A stretch of DNA of 64,000 nucleotides. It comes from Pochonia chlamydosporia 170 (Eukaryota; Ascomycota; Sordariomycetes; Hypocreales; Clavicipitaceae). This document shows, piece after piece, positions 55,309 through 64,000 of the stretch. A model generated the notes under the pieces. It was not told the DNA's origin and made no database searches. It worked only from the letters and a program-made list of their open reading frames with translations. The stretch's first letter is position 1, and every line of letters begins with the position of its first letter. The stretch covers positions 1,240,001 to 1,304,000 of the forward strand of contig NC_035793.1 in assembly GCF_001653235.2 (NCBI RefSeq), read 5' to 3'. The translations under genes and the position numbers were made by a program.

Positions 55309-57609
55309 CTATTCCAACCCGCCTAGGAAACTCAAAAGTCGTTTCTTTCCAACCACTCCTACAACCCTGGCCGTGTCTTCGTTAACAACAATTAGGTGGC
55401 TCAAACCCAATTTGCCAAACATGTCTACCGCATGTTCTAGAGGTGCCTTTGCTGATATGTTCAAAGGGCTGCGATCCAGTAGCCGCCCGAAATTGTCGTC
55501 CGCAAAACTGACAGTATCCCTTCCCTGCAGCTCTTGTTGTCCTATAAAATGTGCCAGAGAGGTCATGTTGCCCTCTGGAATATACCCGATGCAGAGTCCC
55601 TGCTCATTGACAATTACGAGCCCCAAGTCCAACACTCCTTGAGCTGACAGACTGTCCAATTTGGTTCCAATGTCGGATAATGGGATTCGGGCATTGTGTC
55701 CGGCATGTATGGTCATCTGCTCCATGACTCGGGCCGGCGGATTCAGCATTCCCACTATTGGCGATTCTTCCTCGCCGTCTCTGAGAGCTCGGAGTTTAAC
55801 GACAGCCTGTTCAGAGTCCAGGAATGGGTGGCCCATGATGTGCTGAGACAAGTCGTAAACGCCATCGGCGCTGATAGAATCAGCAACCCACTTTGCAGTG
55901 AGAATAGCAATCATGAAGGGTGGGATGAAATTGACTTCCCCTGTGAGTTCAAACATTATGACCGCCAGACTGACAGTCATCCTGCTGACTCCAGCAAGGA
56001 ATGCAGCGGACCCTACCATAGCGAATATTCCCGGCGAGATATCGGGCACAAGCTGGCCCACCATCCTTCCAAATAAAGCACCAGCATCTAGTGCAGGAAT
56101 GATGATACCGGATGGCACTTTGCACCCAAAGGTGATAATGGTGAGTATGAGTTTTATGAATGTGCCAGAGATGAGCCATGCATAGTACAAGCCTTTCCCG
56201 CCCACCTTAGCCTCTTGTTCACAGATCCAGTCTTCCTTGATGTCGTTGCAGTCAACGAGTAAGCGCTCCATGATGATATCCCCCGTTTCACGAATCAATG
56301 GATTGGGATACTGCAGAATCGCCGTGATGAAGACCACTATACAGACTTCTAGAACCGGACTATTCTTGATCCACGACTGCTTTCGAAATGTCTTCGACCA
56401 CAAGAAATTGGTGCTGCAAAAGACCCCACCAAACACTCCGCCGCAAATACCAAGAAAGATGAAGACCGCGTAGTGAGAAACGGCATAGTCAACGCCATAG
56501 TTTGTTTCGAATAACACTAGCTTTCCTGTTCCTGTGGGGTCCAGCGCTTTGAGCGTGGCGGCAGCGACGAGGGAGCATAGGAACGATCTCCAGAGTACGC
56601 GGCGTGGGAAATAGGTGCTTATTTCTTCATAACTGAAGAGCACGCCTCCAATGGGAGCACCAAATGCTACCGACAGGCCAGCAGAACATGCCACACTGAG
56701 CATTTCTCGCATCTTCCGGTTGTTCTCTGCATACTTGGGAATATGCTTCGCAACAAGGTACCCAACGCATGTTGAGATGTGAACGAAAGGACCTTCCTTG
56801 CCCAAGCACATTCCTGTCGCTACTGCAAAGGTCGCGCCAATAGCCTTCACTGCAAGAACTTTGAAGGTGAGGTATTGTGGGATGACAAAGCCGCAGAGTA
56901 TCGTTTTGATCTCAGGTATGCCACTACCTGCAGCCAGGTATAGTATCTTGCCCTGAGGTTGCTCGGCCACTTGTTCCTCATCGCTATCGGCTTTGCCTTT
57001 GCGGTTGGAAACGTCTAGGTCTACAACCGGGGGTAGACGCATTTTGGTTGTCGTGGTCACTCCGGCTGCGATAATGCCGAAAAGCAGAGCAGATGCGACG
57101 TATGCTACATATGCCGATGGAAAGTTCTTGAACCATGGTTTCCAACGTGTGTAGTCGCCATCAGCAGAGCAGCAAGCTCGGCGATTTAGCCAAATATTTG
57201 TAGTGCAGTAACCGTCCTTCCAATCTGCGACAGTCTCAACACTGATGTCGACAACGAATGCAACGCAGGCTGTTAACAGGCCAATAACGAAGGCTGCTAC
57301 CCATCCTGATGCCGAGTCCCAAGCCTTTGCTATCCGTTTCCACGCAATATTACCTCGTCGAGCGTCTGCATCTCGAAGCCCGTGCCGCTCGTTGTCTTTG
57401 ACCAAGTCGTGGAGCCAGTCAATACTGGCGTAGTCTTTGTAAGGGGTATCATCGGCATCATAGGTTGATGGCAAGACTATGTTGCCTTTTGCGCTACAGC
57501 TAGAGCGGAGTGACTCAACATCGCGGTCACTGTCATGCCTAGGCTCGAGGAGCGGCGTCGTCTCTGAAGCGTGAGCTTCTGTGCCAGCCTCATGATTGAT
57601 GTTGGCCAT
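55309..57609 (-). CDS. CLC-family H+/Cl- exchanger with CBS domains
   Basis: Intronless gene for 766 residues, similar in layout to Gef1/CLC-A type endomembrane transporters. A cytosolic N-terminus of about 100 residues is followed by the membrane domain. CLC signatures are GSGIPEIK (from 228), GKEGPFVHIS with gating Glu272, and GAPIGGVLFSYEE with Glu328 at the internal proton-glutamate position. Having both glutamates predicts a Cl-/H+ antiporter rather than a channel. Later KVPSGIIIPALDAGALFGR forms the other chloride-binding block. Residues about 620-766 form two CBS domains with regulatory roles, including MEQMTIHAGHNARIPLSDIG and a C-terminal VVGVVGKKRLLSFL. Probably acts in vacuole or Golgi acidification and copper or iron handling. 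Confidence 0.93.
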   Translation of the reverse strand: MANINHEAGTEAHASETTPLLEPRHDSDRDVESLRSSCSAKGNIVLPSTYDADDTPYKDYASIDWLHDLVKDNERHGLRDADARRGNIAWKRIAKAWDSASGWVAAFVIGLLTACVAFVVDISVETVADWKDGYCTTNIWLNRRACCSADGDYTRWKPWFKNFPSAYVAYVASALLFGIIAAGVTTTTKMRLPPVVDLDVSNRKGKADSDEEQVAEQPQGKILYLAAGSGIPEIKTILCGFVIPQYLTFKVLAVKAIGATFAVATGMCLGKEGPFVHISTCVGYLVAKHIPKYAENNRKMREMLSVACSAGLSVAFGAPIGGVLFSYEEISTYFPRRVLWRSFLCSLVAAATLKALDPTGTGKLVLFETNYGVDYAVSHYAVFIFLGICGGVFGGVFCSTNFLWSKTFRKQSWIKNSPVLEVCIVVFITAILQYPNPLIRETGDIIMERLLVDCNDIKEDWICEQEAKVGGKGLYYAWLISGTFIKLILTIITFGCKVPSGIIIPALDAGALFGRMVGQLVPDISPGIFAMVGSAAFLAGVSRMTVSLAVIMFELTGEVNFIPPFMIAILTAKWVADSISADGVYDLSQHIMGHPFLDSEQAVVKLRALRDGEEESPIVGMLNPPARVMEQMTIHAGHNARIPLSDIGTKLDSLSAQGVLDLGLVIVNEQGLCIGYIPEGNMTSLAHFIGQQELQGRDTVSFADDNFGRLLDRSPLNISAKAPLEHAVDMFGKLGLSHLIVVNEDTARVVGVVGKKRLLSFLGGLE

Positions 57610-60600
57610 AGCGAAAGTCTGCTGGATACAGGCCGAGAGAGTTGTGCACAGACGTCAAATCCCCGGTGCGGACCTCCTGGAAGCTGTTCTAGGGAATTCA
57701 GTATAGGGAATTAAATATAGGAAATCAAGAGAAGACATGACTGAGCACGTAGGAGCGGCGTGCAAGAAGCAACAGTAACACGACCAACAAGGCGCCAGCC
57801 GGAGATCTGGAGAAGCTCATATCCTGCAGCCAAGCTGGTGCAAGACACCACATCCACCACTCTTCAATAATTCGTATACTGTCAGGCACTTCGTACATCA
57901 AACATTTTCAAGTGGTAGGCGCGAGAGGCGTGATGTCCATCAGTTCCCCCGTTGAGCTTGGCTGTATGCACGCACTGTGACCGTTTGACGTCATGGGAGC
58001 AATTCGCGGTGGGGTTGGCTGATCGTCTGATGGCTGAGACACGACCTCAGTGCACCATCCAGTTCACAGCCTCGCCTTTGCAACCAGCTGACATATTGTG
58101 ACAAGAAAGAGGTCAGAGAAGTGGAATGGTTTGACGAATGGCGCAGTGAATTTGGAGAAGTGGATGAGCAGTGTTTGGCTGTTGTCGAACCACGGGGCAA
58201 CCCGAGCGAGGATTTAATGAACTATGAAGGTTCAAAGTTTGGCAGCCGATCTAGATCTGGGAAGGAGCTAACCAGGGGTGCTTGCAGGGGTCTGGTCTGG
58301 TCTGGTCTGATTGACAACATTGCACTGGACCCCCACGACAAACAAAGACCGTCTTTCAAATGCATGTGGTCCATCCCTGCAGCAAAGTCTACTTCTTTCA
58401 ACCCTGGGTTGGGATCAAGTTCAACTTGCACATCCTAGCAATTTTTAGTGATAGTCACGAAATTACAGCAGGTATATGATCAAATGCATTCCTTGAGAGT
58501 CTTCAACTCAAGGGCTACTACATAAAGTTGCAAACACGGCACAACAATTTCCAGTTACACAAAGATGAATCGACGCTGGCAGAAGTTGACTGATCGATCC
58601 AACGACCGCCATCGTTTGGCAGCTGGGCTGAATTTGCTTGCACCTAGTTCACGTAGACTTGATAGGTCATAACTTAACCCTTTTTAAAGACCTGAAAAGT
58701 CACTGCTAGAGTGATTATGGGGTTCAAATTGGCAATAACCATTTTGAGAACAGTTTACTTTGTTCAGTCATGCAAATGGCTTGCTGGCTGTAATATGGAT
58801 GTCGTCTGAGCGTTCTACCCTAAGATTAGAGTCTCGGACTAACCCTTGGGCACAACTAAGCAATCGTGTCCTTGAAAAATGATTGCAGAATACAAAACAG
58901 GCGACTTGCTCCGTTTCCCCCAAGTTTAATGAGTTAAGAACTCCCATATCTAAAATCGTCTTACAGGCCACTGCAAGCACAGATCTGGATCTAGTGTTTA
59001 TAGCTTTACGCTTTATTGATGCCACAGAATCTGGTAACTAGGCAGAAATATAAGCTTGATTACAATTACGCTTTAGGGAGTATTCTACCCTGTTAGATGT
59101 GCGTTCTACGCCACAAGCCGTTGGCAAAGGGCTGTCAAGGCAAGCTCTAGAACGGATCACATCTCTATAGAATGGTCGACTCTCCCAAAATCTGTTGTAA
59201 GATACTCAGATCATTCAGTCCCGTGCGAAGTGAATAGAATAAGTTGGGCTTGGAATGCGCGGGATGTGAAAATATAATAGTAATGCAAGACGGTTCTTGC
59301 ATATAAGGCATCGATAATGGACGCAGTTTTACCCTGCGAATTCGGGTGGAACGAGCTCCAGTATGGTAAGTGTAGGCTGCGACAAATATCATTCCAACTA
59401 TAGTCTCTCATTTATACTTATTTTGTTCTTTTTATACTTGACTGCAGGTGTATCCTCCTGCCCCCTTGAAACCCCCCCTCATCCTGCCGAACAGATGCCA
59501 ATGTTAGTCGCGCCACGAAAGTGAGGATCTCATGAATTGTTACCTTACCTTCCATCTGCTCGAGAGCTTCCTATTAATTTCTCCGCATTTTAATCTATGG
59601 GATAGCCCTTGAGCACCCTTTGAGCTACGCATGCCTTGCCGGACGGAACCATTTCATTTTGTCAGATCGACAGCACACATCCTCTTCTTCTCAGTTTAAG
59701 CTGCTGTACATACAACCCTTTCTCAAAATGTTTACACAAATAAGGGGCATAGGATAGCTGTCACAACATGAACTAGTTATTTGAGCAAGCGTTTGCTAAC
59801 TTGTGAAGCCGGTATCGTTGTCGTCACGCATATGGTTTACCACGCTGAATCCTTGGCATCAAATGGTAATACCAGCTGCTCCCTTTCTTCCGAAACCTTC
59901 TTCCCCTGCACCTGACCTGCAACTGCGACGCAATTACTCCGAAGAATTACGGAGACTATTATCAGAACCCGGAGTGTGCAAGTCTTTGCAGGAGTGTTTG
60001 CTTCGCTTTGCATGGATTCTCGAGTTTCGTGTAACGCCGGGAGGGACCAGGCACAAATTGAATGACGGGATTTTTCGGGTATAGATCGATCTGTTGATGT
60101 GATTTGAGATATCACAGATGTAATAACTTATCACCTTTGTGAAAGTGGTCTGAATCAATTCGTACCGTCATGGGCCTGTACGTACATGAAACATCATGTT
60201 TTGTGGTGATGGGCGTGTGTCCATGTGTGGCTGCAATGTACTCATTCGGAATAAAGATGCCACGACGGTGATGGACAGAGTTATATGTCAGGACCTTATG
60301 AACTGCGATGTGCCGTTTTACTGTGATATCAGCCTTGGCTAGGCGGGCCGTGTCTGAGCATCAAGAAGAATAAACAGCAAATTTTGCTGCACCGGGGTGA
60401 GGGCAAACTTCAGCTCCAGGCTTCCGCCACAACTGCGACATTGTCATGTAGAAGAGTTAACTTATCGACAAATCAAATTAAGTTGCCGGGATGACTTTCA
60501 ACTCGGGCATTATACAACACGACTGGGTATCTAAATAATTATGCCAGAGACAGCTTGCTGAGACAGTATCAGTCAAGAGGCTGCCTGTGGCGATCAATAT

Positions 60601-61132
60601 CACAGTCATGTGGAGTGTGGTTACATGACTAGCGAAACCTCCGAAAATCATTGCGCAAATATTCACCGCTGAAAGCGGCCTGGCACCAAGGATTTTGACC
60701 GAAGACGCAATCCCACTGCTGGAATAAGCAAAAATAGTTCGTCCATGCAAACTGTCCATAACTTCATACAACCATGCCGAAGGTACTCAGCTGCAAGCAA
60801 TTTCGCTTCTACACCGGTCCGCCACTATGACCTTTCAAAGTGGAAAATGTGCTTTCTTTACGACTCTAGTGAGCTCATGGCAGAAAAGACATTGCAAGGT
60901 GTGTTATTTGTATTAGACTATTATAAAAACACACAAATAATGCATTCGTGCTTCCAGCAAGTTCAACTGTTCTCTTATTCCAATGGCTATCCATCGGAGT
61001 TCACCTCTAATATGACGTTTATGCAAGAATGGATATAGTTAGTTCTATCTTGATTCTTCCACATACATGCTTTCGTATTGGTGTAACGATGAGAAATTAA
61101 AGAAATGACCCCCTTGAATAGCCTACACGCCA
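57610..61132. other. longest intergenic region of the window
   Basis: 3.5 kb with no supported gene. It contains a TCTGG microsatellite (58291-58309) and many short frames without motifs. Worn transposon sequence is possible but not shown. Confidence 0.45.
58291..58309. repeat. (TCTGG)n microsatellite
   Basis: Three perfect TCTGG units and most of a fourth. Confidence 0.85.
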
Positions 61133-62236
61133 TCAGAATGTGACCTGCAACTCCTGTGCCATGCCTCCCGATAACACAGTTTGCTTGCCCTGAATTTCAT
61201 GCGGCAGTTCATATGTTTCATACTTTGTCAAGTACCAGTTCTTTGCGTTAGACGCTTCGTCGTTGCTGTCCTTGAACTCAGTCGAGTCAGCGGCTCTCAG
61301 GAAGTATGAGATTGAGTAGCGATCTTCCTGTTGGATGCCTCCTAGAGGAAGCACGCGATGCAAGGCCGAGCGAAAGCGTTTGTTCGATAGGAAACGCAGC
61401 GTATCCGCAACGTTGACAATTGCGTGACCTGGACATGGCTTAACGTATTCCCAGCCACCAGTTACTGGAGAGACGACTTGGAGACCCCATTGCGGCGCGA
61501 AGAGGAGCGTCAGCGTTCCAATGTCTGTGTGCATGTTTTGACCAACTTCGTTCAGATTCTGGATGCCGGGAGGGTAGTGTAGAAAGTAGAGAGTACTCTT
61601 GGAGCGGGCATCATCGCGGTGATAGGAGTCTAGACGAGCATTACCTTTAAGATTCAGACCATCTGATAGGCAGTCAAGGAGAAGTTTCAGGATGAAGTGG
61701 CATGAGGCGGTGAATTGGTCGAACAGCGGTAGGTGATCCTGTACAACGGATGGAAGAGCCCAGCGACCGAGAAGTTCATATCTCCCAATCTACGATGATC
61801 AGACACTACCAAGAAGTTTCCAGATTTTGTGATTTGCAAATACCTTCAAAGCTTCGAAGCCGTCCTTTAGTGTCTCGACTGCTCCAGATTGGTTTCCGGT
61901 GGCCTTGAACCTGTTTTAAGTCAATTGTGCCCTCAACCAAGGAATCAAAGGCATAACTTACCCATGAGCCAGGGAGACTGTTGGAGTCTTGAGCTTCACC
62001 TCTCTAGGTTGGGCAAACCATTCTTGAGTAATTTGGCCAACTTCATTCAAGTCCTTCCACAATTTCTCAGAGCCCATGCCTTGAAGATCCAGGTAGAAAA
62101 AGCCATCTCTCTCACAAGCTTTCAGAAGCGTCTTCAACTCTTCTTCATCTCGGTCGAAGAGGTTATCGAACTTGATGGTGTAGAGGTCAGCCGTGGTGAC
62201 ATGGTCATACGGATTTGACGTTGTCTCGGACGGCAT
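61133..62236 (-). CDS. 2-oxoglutarate/Fe(II)-dependent dioxygenase (isopenicillin-N-synthase type)
   Basis: Three exons on the minus strand, 61962-62236, 61844-61910 and 61133-61789, encode 332 residues. Introns are 51 and 54 bp (GTAAGT and GTATTT donors). Start MPSETTSNPYDHV is at 62236. The DIOX_N region is present (RDGFFYLDLQG, QEWFAQPREVK). The iron site is His201-x-Asp203 in MHTDIGTLTLLF and His258 in HRVLPLG. Arg271-x-Ser273 in RYSISYFLR binds the 2-oxoglutarate carboxylate. Such enzymes hydroxylate, desaturate or ring-close small molecules. The next gene on the same strand is of the ACC-deaminase family, 1.06 kb downstream of this window position, so a joint pathway is possible but unproven. 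A TATTTAAA box candidate is 113 bp upstream. Confidence 0.9.
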
Positions 62237-63293
62237 ATTGAAAGGGAATGAATGAAAGGTAGGAAAAAGGTAAGACACAAGCACGAGAGGATGATCGTAC
62301 AAAAGACTGTATCGTATTGCACACGAGCACGGGGTAGAGTTCGTGGGGTTTAAATATTGCAGGCGTTTGAACAGGAAGTATTTTCTCACCTGCCTGGGTA
62401 TAGAAAGTTTTGATCAAGCGTCCTAGCTTGGGAGGAAAACAAAATCATCTCTCCCAGACCCTGGCACCAGCACAGCCTCGAGTCTTCAAACGGGCAGCGC
62501 GTTGAACGACAGACGAAAAATCACACCTTGTCACCTCATCACTGCATACGGAGTACGCCGTACTCTCTATTGACTTACACCGTAGAAATTCGCAAAACTA
62601 ATTCGCTATTTAAATGAGCTTTGAGACAATGGATGAAATATCGGCATGGATGTAGCGGCTCCTGTTCTTTTGTGTGACGAACAACCTCCTCTGCTAGCAT
62701 GGGCTCATGTCTCGGATCCGACTCTGGCTCTCATGAAACAAAGACGCAGGGTTTCCGATTCAATCTTCAGCTCTGTCTCCAACCGCCATCGACGTACTTG
62801 AGAGAAAAGAGTGCGCCACGGGACGGGCCGACCCCGGTGTCATTCGTCTCGTTTCACATCCGAGAGAGAACATCAAATATCAATTGGTTCTGTGAGGTTC
62901 GATTGCAAGAGTGCATAAAAAACAAACCAATCTCTACCACTCTTATCATGCTGCATACAGAGCAGCTTATGTGGGAAAAAATACGCGAGAACTCATACTA
63001 GTCCAATAATACAAGCTGTAAGACTTGCCCATCGTTCAGAGGCAGGGCGGTGAAACAAAATAATTGTTGATGTCACACGAGCGGTGCCATCTGACATAAT
63101 GCTAAGGATAACGTGGGTGTGAGGAGAATATCAATTGGTGAATTAGATCCCAGTTTCAACGTGCTACAGGAAACGAATATAAAACTGCCACATTCATCTT
63201 GTGCGATGCCTCTACTCTAGTGAGACATGAGACCTCTCAACACTGATGAACGAGATGCATGTAAGTTACTGCTACTCCGCATGGCTGCACAGA
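62237..63293. other. intergenic between dioxygenase and ACC-deaminase-like genes
   Basis: 1.06 kb. It includes the dioxygenase promoter and the 3' end of the next gene. No gene supported. Confidence 0.45.
62349..62356 (-). promoter_or_regulatory. TATA-box candidate for dioxygenase gene
   Basis: TATTTAAA on the minus strand, 113 bp upstream of the start codon. Confidence 0.3.
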
Positions 63294-64000
63294 TTATTTC
63301 ATTTCGGGAAATGCGCTCAAGGCTGGTTGTCCACCAGTATGCACAAACATCACATATGCCCTTCCGTCCAGCTCTCCTTGTTCTGCCTTATTCAGAATTG
63401 CGCCCATGGTTCTACCTGAGTAGATCGGATCAGTGACGATGCCCTCCTCTCTGCCCAGCAACCTCATTGCTTTGTCTGTGTGGCCATCCCATCCCGTGTG
63501 TGTTCCGGTATTATACCTTGTATCAAGTACCACATCATCCGCCTGAATCTCATCAACTCCTACTCCAATGAGTCCTGCCGTCCGTTTTGCAATCTCTAGA
63601 ATCGTAGCCTCGAGGACACCAGCCGGCTTGTTGTACGTGTCAATGCCAATAATAGAGCGAGTGCGCAGTGGCTCAGACGATGAATCTGCACCATCCTTTC
63701 CAGCTCGATCGGCAAGTTTGAAGCCGGCTATCATCCCGCCAAGGGTTCCTCCCGAGGCTACAGGAACAATAATGGTATCGAAGAAGACGCCTAGTGCCCT
63801 CTCCTGTTCAACCACCTCGAATGCCCATCGAGCAAACCCCAGTCCGCCGCAAAGATGAGCAGAAGCACCCGATACAATGACGTACGGTTTGCCGCCCCTT
63901 TCCGTGATACTAGCTGCAACATCTTCCAGAGAGGTGTTAGGTTCTGCATATGCAGCTCCAAGTATGCCGTTGACCTGCACGTTCCCTGCCCTGTCAAACG
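63294..64000 (-). CDS. ACC deaminase / D-cysteine desulfhydrase family, C-terminal part
   Basis: PLP-dependent fold-type-II enzyme, cut by the right edge: only the last 235 or so residues are here, open to the end of the window, with the N-terminus and PLP lysine outside. Visible blocks are NVQVNGILGAAY, GGKPYVIVSGASAHLCGGLG, VASGGTLGGMIAGFKLA (phosphate-binding Ser-Gly-Gly loop), DTRYNTGTHTGWDGHTDKAM, and the C-terminal AYVMFVHTGGQPALSAFPEM, close to the usual ACC-deaminase ending. ACC deaminase degrades the ethylene precursor of plants; D-cysteine desulfhydrase releases H2S. They cannot be told apart without the missing N-terminal residues. No intron is seen in this part. Confidence 0.85.
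   Translation of the reverse strand, partial: FDRAGNVQVNGILGAAYAEPNTSLEDVAASITERGGKPYVIVSGASAHLCGGLGFARWAFEVVEQERALGVFFDTIIVPVASGGTLGGMIAGFKLADRAGKDGADSSSEPLRTRSIIGIDTYNKPAGVLEATILEIAKRTAGLIGVGVDEIQADDVVLDTRYNTGTHTGWDGHTDKAMRLLGREEGIVTDPIYSGRTMGAILNKAEQGELDGRAYVMFVHTGGQPALSAFPEMK

Noticed and set aside
60478..60771. 97-codon minus-strand frame with hydrophobic stretches
   Set aside because: Resembles a transporter fragment only in hydrophobicity; no conserved motif and no neighbouring exons found.
1..64000. CRISPR arrays, rRNA genes, intact transposons
   Set aside because: No regularly spaced repeats, no rRNA-like sequence, and no transposase or reverse-transcriptase motifs in any frame.

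Overview
This window is nuclear DNA of a filamentous ascomycete. The genes are split by short introns (about 49-180 bp) with GT..AG ends and CTAAC-type branch sites. Typical fungal families are present: two HET-domain proteins, a Zn2Cys6 regulator, a DAL5-type permease, GH64 and GH30 glucanases, cyclin Ccl1 and intron-bearing tRNAs. No bacterial operons or CRISPR arrays were seen. The family mix fits Sordariomycetes, probably Hypocreales and perhaps a Metarhizium/Pochonia-like fungus, but that placement is inference from general knowledge. I support 25 protein genes (one cut by the right edge), two tRNA genes, one possible relic, and a few repeats and core-promoter candidates. All exon borders were placed by hand from splice signals, reading frame and family motifs.

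Left part (0.6-9.3 kb): a secreted type-B carboxylesterase, a HET-domain protein, an aldehyde dehydrogenase followed by an SMP-30/gluconolactonase-like protein (possibly one small catabolic module), and a small basic protein. Region 10-15 kb: a split tRNA-Ile(UAU), a candidate 48-residue secreted peptide, a seven-helix membrane protein of the PaxB/Pyr4 terpene-cyclase family, and a PD-(D/E)XK-nuclease-like protein. Region 15.7-21.7 kb: a seven-exon short-chain dehydrogenase converges on a D-2-hydroxyacid dehydrogenase. The latter shares a 580-bp promoter region with a divergent Zn2Cys6 regulator, suggesting a co-regulated redox set.

Middle part (22-40.4 kb): tRNA-Tyr(GUA), a secreted six-hairpin (glycogen-debranching-like) glycosidase, a DAL5-type MFS permease, a second HET protein, a secreted GH127/DUF1680 protein with an apparently intact zinc-cysteine site, and a divergent pair made of an FAD oxidoreductase and a membrane-anchored SAM methyltransferase.

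Right part (42-64 kb): a possible broken coding relic, then a secreted GH64 beta-1,3-glucanase, a BAR-domain protein with polyproline tails, TFIIH cyclin Ccl1, a secreted GH30 beta-1,6-glucanase, a bacterial-type aminoglycoside N3-acetyltransferase-family protein, a CLC H+/Cl- exchanger, a 2-oxoglutarate/Fe(II) dioxygenase, and the C-terminal part of an ACC-deaminase/D-cysteine-desulfhydrase-family enzyme running off the edge. Housekeeping genes (Ccl1, BAR, CLC, tRNAs) are interleaved with accessory secreted hydrolases and specialised-metabolism enzymes. About 40% of the window is long intergenic sequence with no supported gene.
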